Assembly: GCF_019578655.1 (NCBI RefSeq)
Contig: NC_063262.1
Coordinates: 9,989,582 to 10,053,581, forward strand
Direction of reading: 5' to 3'
From: Ricinus communis
Lineage: Eukaryota; Streptophyta; Magnoliopsida; Malpighiales; Euphorbiaceae
Length of the DNA stretch: 64,000 bases
Position numbers and translations under genes: made by a program. Position 1 is the stretch's first letter; each line of letters starts with the position of its first letter. The notes under the pieces are model-generated. The model did no database searches. It was not told the origin of the DNA and saw only the letters and a list, made by a program, of their open reading frames with translations. Of the stretch, positions 1 to 11,964 are shown piece after piece.

Positions 1-12
1 GGTTGAAATTTC

Positions 13-600
13 CATGTCCAAGGCAATAATTTTAAGAAAAAAATAAGAGAAAAAAGTTACAGCCCAGAGAAAAAAATTAGAAATTTGGGATAAGATAGGA
101 AAGGTGAATTCTTTCTAAAGGTTCGGTTAAATTTTGATTTTGGGTTTTCTTTTTTTTTTTTCTTTTTTTTTTTCTTTTTTTTTTTTTCTTTCTGGTAAAG
201 GGTTTTAGGTTTTAGCTTCTCTCAAAATTCTACTAGTAGTAGAAGACAGTAAGTTAAATATAGAAAAAAGAAGTGAATTAGGGTTTTATTTTTAGGGGAT
301 AAAGGCAGTGAGGTGTAATCAAGTGGGTGTAAAACCCAGCTGATTATTTTGACATGTCATATTCTTATTGGTTTGAGTGTCAAGATTGGATTCTTTGGTT
401 AAAAAATAAAATGACTTTCGGGTCAATATTAGTGGCTATTAGGAAGAGAAATAAGGAATCTATGAGCATTGAGGGGTAAACATTGAGAGGAAAAAGTTGA
501 ATTGGGATAGAGATATTGTGGTGGCAAGTTGGCTTTTGTGTTGCTTTCTAAATTTGGTTAAAAATTAGGCCCACACAGCCCACCTTTTGCCTTTTGGATG
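13..600 (-). promoter_or_regulatory. Possible promoter and leader of a gene leaving the window leftwards
   Basis: Read on the minus strand this stretch has plant promoter-like order. Two TGGGCY site II motifs sit at 568-573 and 577-582, a CCAAT-like box lies near 366, a telo-box (AAACCCTAA) at 278-286 and a TATA-like CTATATTTAAC at 253-263. An A-rich leader follows, which is the plus-strand T tract at about 148-192. The first plausible ATG is at 15-13, with five codons before the window ends. Site II plus telo-box is the usual pairing in promoters of ribosomal and other housekeeping genes. No protein can be identified from five codons, so the gene itself is inferred and the call is weak. Confidence 0.35.
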
Positions 601-2763
601 TCTCCATTCCACACTTAGATTTGCCTCCATTTGCATAAATGGCATAGGTACCCTTTCACATCTTTCTTCTTTACTTTTACTTTTCTTTTTTTCTGGGTTG
701 ATCAATTCCTGTTTAGTTTTACTTAAATGGGACTTTTCTTTTTTGTCAAACACTAATACTTTATTGAATATATGGCTGTTGCTAGCTATCAATGATAAAG
801 ATAATCATTTTATCATTTTTTTATATGAATTTAATGAAATAACTATTCTCCAATATACACCTCTAAGTCTGTAATAAAAGTTATTTATATTAATTACTTA
901 TGAAACATTGATCAATTTTCATGGGAGGATTTTATTCTAATTTTTTTATTTAAAGTCTGTTTAGAATTGTCGATAGGTGGTAAAAAAATATATTTTATTT
1001 TAATTTTAATTTAATAAATTTCTTAAGTTTTCATAACTCTTTCTTATTAAATTTACTTTTGAGAAAATATCGATTTATTTGTTTTCTAAGAAGAATTAAA
1101 AGATGAAAAGTAGTTTTGGAAACTCAAAAAGAATATTTTGAAAGCACTCTTTTCCCATCTCAAATCCAAATGGGGCTTTATCAGTGTTCATTTCTTTTAT
1201 TCTTTTCTTACTATAGGACTTGTATTTTCCATTTCTTATAGTGAAGAACTTCTTGCAAGGAAAAATTCTAGAATTAATCCATTTGAGGTTGAGATATTCA
1301 TTATTGACTAATCATAAATGTATAGTAGTACAATCTATGCATGAAGTGGGGAAAGAAAAGTCCCATATCTTTAAAGTAGGCTCCATTAACAAGCAATACA
1401 TATTTCACATTAACTTTTAATTAAGTAATATAATTTATTTCTCATTTATTAAGAAACACAAAAATCCCAAAGCAATATAGTATGTGAAGATAAGGTTGAA
1501 CAGAGATTTTAGGAGATAAAGATGTGCATGTCTCGTACTCTGATTAAACTATGAAATTTAGGTTCCCTTAAGAACTTACTTTTACACCAAGTAAAGAGAA
1601 AAGAAAAAAAGAAAAGTAAAAGGACTAGAATAATTTGCACATCCTAATCATAATGTAGTAAAAGAAAGACCAGTTGATGACATTTTTATTAATTCAGATC
1701 GCATCCACATAAAAAATATTTAATTTTAAATATATTTGAATGATATAAGAAAAATAACAAAAATGAAGCATTATCATATTTTAAATATTTATTCAATAAC
1801 TGAAAAGATTTATTTAAAAAAGATTATCAAAGTAGAGTGTGGAAATGGTTTACGTAATCTCAAGCATGGGTGCCTTTTCACGTTTAAGGATAGCAAAGCA
1901 AAACTATTTAAGTATATATATTTATATAAGGTCTAAAGTTTCAGCTGTTAAGGTGGTGAAAACTGTGGTCTTAAAGCATCCCATGTTGATAAAATGGGGC
2001 CTTACAGGCTTTTATTGATTGCGACTCTCTGGCCATCGAAATCTTTTGGAGTCGTTTTGCTTCAAAATATCTTCTTAGTTGCCTGCTCGAAATTTCTTAA
2101 ACGTCTAATTTGCTGTTTGTTTGATGTACTGGAATTACTCTCAAACTTATCCTATGCCAAGTTGTTTAGGCATTTTCTGTTTCTTCGAGGCAAAGAAAGT
2201 TGTTCATTATTCGTCTCTTTTTGAGTTAATTCCTAAAAGATCATGATTCTTAGCCTTTTATTGAATTTAACTTGTATTTTTTTTTTAAATTTTGGTAATG
2301 CTAAGTATGAATTTTGTAATATTTACAATTTGAAACACTAATTAAAAACTCAGCATAATTTTATTTTATTGAACTATTTCATGTAAATGATATATAAGAA
2401 TCCTATTTTTACCTAATTGCAAGGAAATCAAATACTTTAACATTTTTCATAAATATTTCCACAGCTTTTTAAATTAGACAAATTGTTAAATAGATAAAAA
2501 TATCTAATCATTTAAGATATATTTCAAGTAGAATAAATAAATATTAAATTTAGTTATAAGAAGAAGAAATCAAAATTAATATATTTAGTAATTTCATATA
2601 AGATTTAATTGTGATAAAAAAAGTCACACAATTAATTAGAATAAAAACTATAATAATTAAATAAAAATTAGAGGGCAAACTAGCAAAAAGAAAAGATTTA
2701 TAGCGATAAGGAAATTATTTTTAATTTTTAATATTTGGTAAAGGTTTTAAGTTCGTAAAGTTC
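601..2763. other. Intergenic, no gene seen
   Basis: AT-rich sequence with only short open frames that lack family resemblance or codon continuity. No LTR, TIR or RNA gene was recognised. The right edge is set by the copia element and its 5-bp target duplication copy at 2759-2763. Confidence 0.6.
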
Positions 2764-3206
2764 TATAGAAAAATATGAACCTGATAGAGTAAAATCACAG
2801 CTAATAATTTGAGAAAATAAAGATAAAGACAAATAAAATACACAATAGAACACACAGATTTACGTGAAAAATCCCTAAACAAATTAGGGTAAAAACCACG
2901 GGCAAGGATAAAAGAATTTCACTATAAGAAAATAATAGGAGTTACAGAAAATAATAAGAGTTACAATCTCTCTATTTATAAAGGAGAAAATATTAAAATT
3001 CTCTCTTTATAATAGGAGAAAAATAATTGCTTAACTCTCTAATATTTTTCTCTTATTTTTGAAATGAATGAATAACAAAGTGAGGCCTCTATTATATAGG
3101 TTTGGAAGATACCTCAAGATTGTTAACTTAGCAATGTGGGAGAAATACTCCTCAAAATTAATAACTTAGCAATTTGGGAGAGATACAAACTCCTTGAATA
3201 TCAACA
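2764..3206 (-). repeat. 3' LTR of the copia element
   Basis: Matches the LTR at 7425-7848 along its length, apart from scattered substitutions and an extra segment of about 20 bp near 2944-2963 that partly repeats its neighbour. The outer end is TA rather than TG (position 2765), so the terminal dinucleotide has mutated. The inner end is CA at 3205-3206. Confidence 0.93.
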
Positions 3207-3282
3207 ATCTCCCACTTGAAAATTTGATTAAGGATCAGTCAGATCTTCACACCGTTCTTTCTTCCTTACCTTTCCATGCTGC

Positions 3283-4994
3283 TTATGCTTTTGTCAGGCC
3301 ACTAAAGGATTGACACCAAATAAATTTATCAGTGTTAACTGTCTTCGTCAAAAAATCTGCTAAGTTGTCTTTAGTATGAATTTTCTGCATATCCATAGTG
3401 CCTTCTTCCATTTTTTCACGAACGAAGTGATACTGGACTCGTATGTGCTTTGACTTTGAATGAAAAGCTAGATTCTTTCATGAGATGCGAGGAAAATGCT
3501 CTTGTTCACGAGTTCCTCCATCATCATTTTCAACCATACCGCTTCCTTACTAGCTTGTGTAAATGCTACATACATTGTTGATGTCGCCACAATCGACCGC
3601 AGCTGATACTCATAGCCCGATAAGTGTGAACACATACCCTGTAGTAGATAGGCTTTTATCAAGATCACCTGCATAATCTGAGTCAATATATCCTCTGATA
3701 ATAAAGTCTGATCCTCCATAACACAATGCAACATCTGAGGTTTCCCTAACATATCTTAGGATCCTCTTTACAGCATTCCAATGCTCTCTGCCAGGATTCG
3801 CCATGTACCGACTTACTACTCCCACTGTATGTGCAATGTCTAGTCGTGTACAAATCATCGCGAACATTAAACTCCCTACTACTGATGCATGCGGTACTCG
3901 AGACATTTCCGTCCTTCCTTTTTTACTGCTAGGACTCATACTAGAGGATAATTTGAAACAAACAGTAAGTGGGGTAGAAATTGACTTACAATCTTGCATA
4001 TTGAAGCATCGCAAGACCTTCTTCAAATAATTTTTCTGAGAAAGCCAAATCTTCCTATTGTTTTTGTCTCGGTGTATTTGCATCCCTAGAATCTTTTTTG
4101 CTGGTCCCAAGTCCTTCATTCAAATTCCCTATCCAATTGTGCCTTTAGTTCTTCAATATGATCTTTATTGGGGCCTGCTACCAATATCTCATCTACATAC
4201 AACAGTAAGATAATAAAATCACTTTTACCAAACCTCTTGAAATATGCACAAGGGTCTGCATTAAGTCTGTTGTATTCAAGGCTCATGATGAAGGAATCAA
4301 ATCTCTTATACCTACACCTCGGCGCCTACTTTAGACCGTATAGAGATTTGTTCAACCTACAAACCAAGTTTCGCTTTCCTTTTTCTTCAAAACCTTCTGG
4401 CTGGAGCATATAAATTTCTTCCTCAAGATCTCCATAAAGAAAAACTATTTTCACATCTAGCTGCTTTAGATATAAGTCAAATGTAGCACACATCGTCAAG
4501 ACTACTCGAATAGTTGTTAATCGAACCACAGGAGAAAATATTTCGTTGAAGTCAATCCCCTCCTTTTGAGCATATCTTTTCACCACCATTCTTGCACGAA
4601 ACCGCTCCACTTGATCATCCCTATTTCTTTTGATCTTAAAGACCCATTTGTTGCCAATGGCCTTTCTTCCTTGTGGCAGTGGCACAAGCTCCCAAGTCTT
4701 GTTCTTATGCAGAGCTTCCATCTCTTCTTGTATTGCTGCCATCCACTAAGATGCATCTGAACTGCTCATTGCTTCTTAGAGAGTTGATGGCTCCCCTTCA
4801 TCAGTTAGAAGACAGTATGCGACATTGCTGCCTATATCATAATCTTTTTGCCAGGTTGGTGTAAATTTTGTACGTTCTCCCTTTTCAAGTTTTGACTCTT
4901 CAGACTCGGGTAGCTCTTCAAACTCGACTGGTTCTTCCTCTTCGTGCGCTAGTGCTGCTTTAGAAGAATCTTCTTCTGTAGACTTTCTTTCCAC
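3283..4994 (-). pseudogene. Copia reverse transcriptase and RNase H, broken
   Basis: The acidic linker (4776-4994) leads into RT: WELVPLPQGRKAIGNKWVFK, then IFSPVVRLTTIR and QPEGFEEKGK, at 4326-4742. The polymerase box at about 4178-4195 reads YVDE instead of the family YVDD. The distal RT and the start of RNase H run on at 3610-4119 (STPL..., then GYIDSDYAGDLDKS), and the tail ADFLTKTV ends at a TAA at 3285-3283, about 76 bp before the 3' LTR. At least two stops and one frame change divide the ORF. Confidence 0.9.
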
Positions 4995-5009
4995 CTATAT
5001 AGTTGTAGT

Positions 5010-6335
5010 CTTTGAATTTTTTTTCAAGTGCTATCATCTTCTCCCTTCAATTTATCTTCTAAGAAGGTTACATTCCTGTTGATTATAACCTTATGGGCAG
5101 TGGGATCCCACAGGCGATATCCCTTCACACCATTAGCATATCCCAAGAACAAACACTTCTTGGATTTTGGATCCAGCTTTGTAGTTTCTTGGGTATTATA
5201 CATCACATATACAAGACTTCCAAATATATAGAGGTTTGAATAATCAAATGGCTTCCCAGTCCACATCTCCATTGGTGTCTTTTGATCAATTGCTGTAGAT
5301 GGAGACCGATTAATCACATAATGTATGTTAACGAATGCCTTATTCAGGCCTGCAGCTCCCAACATTGCTCTAGTTCTTTCTAATAGAGTTCTGTTCATCC
5401 GCTTTGCCACTCCATTTTGTTGAGGAGTGTATGCCGTAGTGAATTGCCTCTTGATGCATTATTACTTGCAAAAGCTATTAAATTCATTACTTGTGTATTC
5501 TCCTCCATTATCTGTCCTCAAACACTTGATCTTATTGCCTGAATCAAGTTCAACCCGCGCTTTGTAAGTTTTGAAAACTGCAAATACATCTCCCTTGCTC
5601 TTGATAGGATACACCCAATATCTCTTAGAGTAATCATCGACGAAGGACACAAAGTACTTAGCTCCTCTTGGTGATGAAACTGGTGCTTGCCATACATTAG
5701 AGTGAACTAATTCTAGGACATCCTTGCTTCTAGAATTGGATGTATTGAACTGTAGTCGATGCTGCTTGCTTGTTATGCAATGCTCACAAAAGGGTAATGA
5801 CACCTTTGTGAGACCAGGAAGTAGATTTTTCTCAGCAAGAACCTTCATGCCTTGTTCAGACATATGTCCAAGCTTCTGATGCCACACCATTGTAGATCTC
5901 TCGCTCGAACTACTTGAAGCAACAGATGCTTCTGCTTCATGCACGGTCTCTCCCAAAAGCATATACAAATTAGCATCAACTTTTTCTCCTTTCATAATTA
6001 CAAGCGCTCCTCGGCTAATCTTCATGATTCCTTTCTGAACTTTGATGATGCAATTAAGATCATCCAGCTGTCCTAGAGATAACAAATTCTTCTTCAGACC
6101 TTCCATATGTTGCACTCATTGAATAGTGCGGACTGTACTATCGTGCATCTTCAACCTAATGGTTCTAATGCCTATAATCTTTAAGGCATTATCTTCACAA
6201 CTATACGTAGATCCTTCTAAGATAGGTTCATAATGATGGAACCACTCTCTTCAAGAGGTCATGTGATAAGTTGCTCCTAAGTCAAGAAGTCATACATCAG
6301 CAAATCTCTTCCTACTCTCGATTGATATTGCTGCT
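5010..6335 (-). pseudogene. Copia protease and integrase, catalytic residues lost
   Basis: The protease core is readable at about 6260-6300 as LLDLGATYHMT, flanked by TGA stops; copia proteases normally have D-S/T-G, so Leu replaces Ser/Thr. The pre-integrase HHCC region (MVWHQKLGHMSEQG, then CEHC) lies at about 5770-5890. The integrase core follows at about 5400-5730. Family members read HSD, DNG and GVAERMN at the three acidic positions. Here they read HSN, TDNGGEY and NGVAKRMN, so the first Asp and the Glu are replaced by residues explained by G-to-A change. Another stop separates 5462 from the frame ending at 5024. Confidence 0.88.
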
Positions 6336-7152
6336 TCACGGCACAATATATTTCCATCATCCGAAGTGCATGCCACATTCCTTTGAGGTTGGAATTCTTC
6401 AGACGCCAACAATCCTTCTTTAGGTGACCTTTCTTACCACAATGGTAGCATTTATAATTCTTTTTACTTTTTGATTTTGATCTACCATGATTGTGACTCC
6501 CATTTGGGCCATGTTCTATTGATCTTTCTCTCATCACCATCAAGGCTTCCACCTATTGTGAACCTGCCTGCTTGTCTTCCTTGTTCCTTTGCCGATTTTC
6601 TTCTTCAAGAATAGCGGCTGCTATATCATCAAAGACTAGAATTTCGGTAACAATATTATTTATCAAACTGATGATGAGTTGATCATACGAATCAGGTAGA
6701 CTTTGGAGTAGAAGTTCTGCACGTTCTTGTGACTCTATTTTATAGCCCAAAGATGTGAGTTGAGAAAATAGAGTATTCAAGACATTAAGGTGCTCTGTCA
6801 CTGAAGTAGATTCTAACATTTTTAAGGTGTAAAGTTTCCTCTTAAGGAAAACTTTGTTCTGTAATGACTTGGCCTCGTACAGTCTAGTGAGATGGTCCCA
6901 GATCTCCTTTGCCATTTTCTTTTCTTCTATACTGGACAAGATCCCATCTGCAAGTGCCAAATGAAGGTTTACAATAGCATTCCCATCCATCTTGTTCCAC
7001 TTATTATCATCTGTGAGTGTTGTCGGTCGTCCACTGATAGCCACAAGACAATTGTCTTTTCTTAATACAGCCTTTATCTTTAATTTCCACAATGAGAAAT
7101 TACTCCCGTTGAACTTTTCAATCTTAAATTTTACCGCCATTGCTTCAACCAT
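6277..7152 (-). pseudogene. Copia gag (capsid/nucleocapsid), interrupted
   Basis: Begins with ATG at 7152 and reads about 199 residues of UBN2/gag capsid-like sequence (KIEKFNGSNFSLWKLKIKAV, then a segment ending LLQSLPDSYDQLI). An in-frame TAG at 6555-6553 stops it. The same frame then continues into a CCHC zinc knuckle (CYHCGKKGHLKKDC, near 6420-6460) that would bind template RNA. So one stop codon splits capsid from nucleocapsid. The frame is lost just before the protease. Confidence 0.88.
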
Positions 7153-7424
7153 AAATGGTGTCTTTTAGCTTATAAAATGAACCGCAGTAATGAACACAAC
7201 TCACTAGGTAAGTTCCCAAGAAAGACTAGAGGGTCACAAGCGGACCTCTTAAGAACCAATCTCCTTAGACAGAACCTTCCCTAAATTGTAAGTGTTCTTA
7301 CTACTCAACACAAGCTCTTTTGCACCAAAGAAACCTCAAAACCCTTTTCTGATGTGAAAGATCAAACTGAGCTGCAACCATAAAATTTTAAGGAATTTCT
7401 TGCCAACCAAGCTCTGATACCAAT

Positions 7425-7848
7425 TGTAGAAAAACATGAACCTGATAGAGCAAAATCACAGCTAATAATTTGAGAAAATAAAGATAAAGAAAAATAAAAT
7501 ACACAATAGAACACACAAATTTACGTGGAAAACCCCTAAACAAATTAGGGTAAAAACCACGGGCAAAGATAGAAGAATTTCACTATAAGAAAATAATAGG
7601 AGTTACAATCTCTCTATTTATAAAGGAGAAAACATTAAAATTCTCTCTTTATAATATGAGAAAAATAATTGCTTAACTCTCTAATATTTTTCTCTTATTT
7701 TTGGAATGAATGAATAACAAAGTGAGGCATCTATTATATAGACTTGGAAGGTACTTCAAGATTGTTAACTTAGCAATGTGGGAGAAATACTCCTCAAAAT
7801 TAATAACTTAGCAATGTGGGAGAGATACAAACTCCCTAAATATCAACA
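7425..7848 (-). repeat. 5' LTR of the copia element
   Basis: A 424-bp LTR with TG...CA termini in plus-strand reading, directly followed on its inner side by the tRNA-Met primer site. It would hold the promoter driving the element leftwards. Confidence 0.93.
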
Positions 7849-8643
7849 AGTTCTTGGTTATTGGTTATTGGTTATTGATAAAAGAGAAAACATCATTGTT
7901 TGGCTTTTGAAGTAAAATTAGAATATATAAATTTAAAGTAAATACATTATTACTTATAAAAATTTAACTTCAAAATAACAAAACAACAATCTTACAGAAG
8001 CTAGTTATTGCCCAAACATTGGATATGATAACTTGATTGCTAAATGAGCTATCAACAAGATCTATAATTACTGACATGATCTTCAGAGTACATGCAAGGA
8101 TGATTAGAAAGCACCAGACGAGGTTGTCCGGCCACTTACTCTGATAATTATGTAAGTAATTGTGAAAGAGTGACTTAAGTATAATGAATATGTAAAATAG
8201 CATGTACCTGTAAATACACTGTAGTGGTTCCTTATATAGACATTGAAAATCTTTTAGTCCTATTAGAAGTGAACTTCTACATTCGTAGGTCGTCCTGCTT
8301 ATTTTAGGACTTGTCTTCTTAGCTGTTAGTAGAGTTCTAGGTCGGGTCATATTCTTTGACTAGAGTCCGACTATTACACGATCTCTGAGACTCCCTATTA
8401 TAATGGAATACAGACATGGTCAACCCTGTCTTTCTTGGCGCATGACAGATTGGCATATTATGCTCAGTTATCATTAGTCTCCCCTCTTGTCTGAGAGTAT
8501 TTATGCTCGGTACATCCTGATAGCTCATACTCATATAATCTTGCTATATAGCGAACTTTATATTATCTAATGAGATGGTCACTTGTGCTTGATCATATTG
8601 TTAGTAAGAGATAAGCTCAGTCATGTCATATGAATTTCAAACA
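7849..8643. other. Short spacer, probably part of an older decayed element
   Basis: Begins with the copia target duplication and three copies of a TTGGTTA-like unit (about 7851-7876). The rest (about 8130-8640) is less AT-rich than its surroundings and contains no gene. Because the solo LTR to its right is flanked by a perfect duplication, this segment was once continuous with 11598 onward, and so may be the 5' side of the decayed Transposase_28 element. Confidence 0.4.
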
Positions 8644-9380
8644 TGTAATACTTGGAAATTTTTTTTAATAATAATTTTATTAATAATAATAAATAAATGA
8701 CTTTTGATTTAAATTAATTTTACTTTATTTTTATTTGGTTTAATTTGGAATGATGTGATAGAAATTTTAATGTTAGACAAATAAATGAGTTATTTTCCAT
8801 ATCCAATTAGTTTAATTTTTAAGGAGTTAATTAAGTAAATTATTTGAGGAATAAATTATATTTTGGTTATTCAAATTTTTTTCAAATGAATATATTTAAT
8901 TAAATTATATATTGGAGAATTATGGAAGAATTTGTAAAGGATGTTTTTATAAAAGAAATTTCTTGGGGAAAAAGGGTATTTTAATTAGTTAATGGTGTAA
9001 ATTTTTAATTGGAAATATTTAGCAAATTGGTTATTTAATTTAATTGTGTGTTAGGACTAAATTGGAAATTTATTTTGGAATAAGGATTAAAATTATACTT
9101 TTATTATTATGGGGGTTTAATAAAAATTTGTATGTTTGGTATTTTTGTAATTAAATATATCGGCAAGGGCTTTTTGATAATTTTACATTTAAAAGCAAGA
9201 GTGTATATATAATTATGTATTTTCAATAATTCTAATTTGGCCCAAACTAAATAGTTAGGGGCTTAATTGAAAGTCAAAGAAAAGTTTAGGGGTTAATTAA
9301 AAATTTTACAGGATGAAATTGCAATAATTATAAAAGTTGAGGGACCAAAAGGTAAGAAAGAAAAGATTAGGGACCAAAAG

Positions 9381-9990
9381 TTGATATGGAGAAGAAAGAA
9401 AAAGAAAAGGGATCGGGGAGAGAGAAGACGCGGGGGAGAAGAGGAAGAAAGAGGAGCTCGCGAGGCCGACCGGGCGCGAATGGCGGTGTTAGCGCAGGGG
9501 CGGCCGAGGAGCGAGAAGAGCGAAGAAGCAATGACTTCCGGACATCATTCCAGCCGTTTCCGACGGCCTTTTCAGCTGATCTCTGTGGCGATCGGCTCCT
9601 CTTGGCGAGAGCTTCCTTTTGGCGGTAGCGGCATCGATTTTGGTGGCCGGAGGAGGGAGTTCCGGCAAGGTGTAGGCAGGAGCGTTTTTGGGTTTTTCCG
9701 GCAAGCTCCGGCGGGCTTTGGATGATCGGAGGACGTATCCCGACTCTCCTTAGCTCAAGCTTCGTAATGGCACCAGGTTTCGTGGCGATCGGACTTCGTT
9801 TGCAAATCTACGGCCGAGATCGTCCATAAATATCTCCGGATGATCGGGGGTCGGATCGAAAAATCTGAAACGGGAATCGTCATCAGCGCCTCGTTTCGAG
9901 TCCGATGGTGAGTTTGAATTATCGATCAGACTCCGGCGACTGGAAGCGAATAGACTGAGCGATCAAGCGTCTCGGTAATTTTCTCTAGCC
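9381..9990 (+). other. GC-rich island inside the solo LTR
   Basis: A purine-rich start followed by GC-rich sequence stands out sharply from the AT-rich neighbourhood. It is open in several frames on both strands, which follows from base composition rather than coding. It may mark the transcribed leader or promoter part of the LTR. Confidence 0.5.
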
Positions 9991-10689
9991 GTTAATTTTG
10001 GAATTATTTGATTTAATTTATGCTTATTGATTTGTGTTGAGTATTAAATGATATTTATGAGTCAAAATAATAGTTTGTCGAACTGCCTGCCGTAGTCGTG
10101 ATTTTGTGCTGTGTGGCGGAGTCGGGAAATTAGTGAAGTCTTGGGACCAGACTCCCATTGTATTAAATTGTTAAATATTTGAAGTATCTTTATGGCAGGT
10201 CCTAGACCCGTTTTATGAGGGGTAAATGTCTGTATATTAGGAAAGGTTCTGCTGGATTTTCGGTAGAATTTACCCGAGTCATGATTCTTAGACAGTCAGT
10301 CCTAGGAATCTAGACCTAGGATTAATGGTCAATTGTTTCAGCGTTTTGATAAATTTTTTTCCGTGATTAGATAATCTGTCTGTTCGGCTCGCTCCAACCA
10401 AGGCACCAAAGCAGAGCAAGAAGGTCGCCAAAGCTGTGAGTTAAAGTCATATATCTGCTTACGTGTGTCATGCAAATATTTTATATGATATCTCTGATTT
10501 AATGATTACTATTTTGACTAATTGGTTATGTACTGTTTACGCATGCTTCATTTTTCACATTACAATTTTCATTGATTTTGTGTTGACACGGGATGGGACG
10601 GCAGTAGAACACATTAGGTTGATGAGTGTACCAATATAGGTCCGAGAGTGATGGAAAATGGTAAATAGGTAAATTTGAAAAGTAAGGAT

Positions 10690-10965
10690 TAGGACTTGCC
10701 CTGGTCGAGCATCGCTCTCTGGGCTTAGTAGAGTGTGGTTACCGGAGTAAAGATTCATGGTTGAGCATTGCTCTCTGGGCGCCGGCTTATTTGGAAATCT
10801 AAGTGACCAGACTAGAGGTATGGTCCCTGGTCGAGCTTTGCTCTCAGGGCGCTGGTCTTATTGGAATAAGAGAGCCGAAAGGCTTAGGCATATGGTGAAC
10901 ATTAAGTGACCGGACTGGAGTTAAGGACCCTGGTCGAGCTTTGATCTCTGGGCGCTAGTCCTATT
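10690..10965 (+). repeat. Irregular tandem repeats inside the solo LTR
   Basis: A unit close to CTGGTCGAGCTTTGCTCTC, followed by a GGGCGC-type end, recurs at about 10701, 10757, 10825 and 10928, with intervening GACCAGACT/GACCGGACT segments. Spacing is unequal (about 56 to 103 bp), so the array has diverged. Such sub-repeats are common in long gypsy LTRs. Confidence 0.7.
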
Positions 10966-11964
10966 GGAATGAGATTAGTCGGAATGTTAGAGTTGAGATT
11001 AGCCGAGATGTTAGTATGGAGATTGATCGAGATGTTTGTGTTGGGATTAGGGTTCTATTGGAGTACTCCATCCCGTAGCGTGTGAAAGTTATTTTATTTA
11101 ATTTAAGCATGACATGACACGTATGTTTTTAAATGACTTATGTTCATTTCAAATTAAATAAATGTATGATCGAAGTATATGCAAATATTTTTGGGTATAT
11201 GATTTTAACTCACTCTTGAGACTGACAGTCTTAATTTTACTGTTTTTCAAATCTGTGACATCTTCCCGCGACTCTTATTCAGTAACCCGACTCCTTCATC
11301 ATCGGGTAGTGAATTTGATTTGGTATGTTAATTTGTAAAATCTTAGATTCTTCGCAGTAGTAAAAGTAGATGTATCAGCTGTAAATTTTCTGAGTTTCGG
11401 ATCTTACCAAATTCTTCTAACAGACCGAATTAATTGTGTAAAAAATTTAATGGTTTCGATAAATTATGGCATTAATAACATTGATTGAGATGAGATTTGT
11501 TTAAGTCAGTGAGTGTCAGGCTTATTATGGGATTCGGTGGTCTTACGCCTACACATTCCCTAGTGCCAGTCGCGGGCCCACATATGGGGTCGTGACAAAA
11601 CATTTGTGATGTCTGATAAGCCCATTGATGTTTTGTACATCGCATCCCTCATTATGAGAACTGTTCTCCATTTTTTACCTATTCATCATCGGTTATGCCC
11701 TTACCTTCTAAACTATTCCTTCATTGATTTGAAGGGTATTCTTATTTAATATTTTGAGGCTATAAAAACTAGTTTTCCCTTTCTTTCTAACATTTGCACT
11801 CTTTTTCTTTCTTTCTACTTTCTCTGTCTCTCTTGACTTTATGTCCTTAGAATCATCTATTTACGGTTGACAGATTTTCTCATCTTCATTAGTAAGTACT
11901 TTCTTGACTATTGTTGCCTTTTCTTTTTTAGTTTTCCTTCTTTTTTATATTATTTCCTATTTCT

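Larger units (their letters stand above)
2764..7848 (-). mobile_element. Ty1/copia LTR retrotransposon, Tnt1-like, structurally complete but coding-dead
   Basis: Two near-identical LTRs (2764-3206 and 7425-7848) bound a minus-strand gag-pol. The target site duplication AGTTC is present on both sides (2759-2763 and 7849-7853). Next to the 5' LTR lies the initiator-tRNA-Met primer site (TTGGTATCAGAGC on the minus strand, about 7411-7423). Next to the 3' LTR lies a purine tract reading AAGTGGGAGATTG. The order gag, protease, integrase, RT, RNase H places it in the copia group, and the protein style resembles Tnt1 relatives. Stops and substitutions at catalytic positions show that it can no longer encode its own enzymes. 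Confidence 0.95.
8644..11597 (+). mobile_element. Solo LTR of a large Ty3/gypsy (Tekay-like) retrotransposon
   Basis: The segment opens TGTAATACTTGG and closes GGTCGTGACA, and it is flanked by identical 5-bp duplications AAACA (8639-8643 and 11598-11602). No gag, pol, primer site or second LTR lies inside, so this is one LTR left by recombination between the two LTRs of a full element. TGTAATAC starts, GTCGTGACA ends and lengths near 3 kb fit the long LTRs of plant chromoviruses such as Tekay; that lineage call is by resemblance. Open frames inside (for example 9381-9725) lie in a GC-rich island and are not recognisable proteins. Confidence 0.88.

Noticed and set aside
9381..9725. Overlapping open frames of 114, 80 and 71 residues in GC-rich sequence
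   Set aside because: They lie inside the solo LTR, are open on both strands, and read as low-complexity Arg/Gly/Glu; composition explains them.
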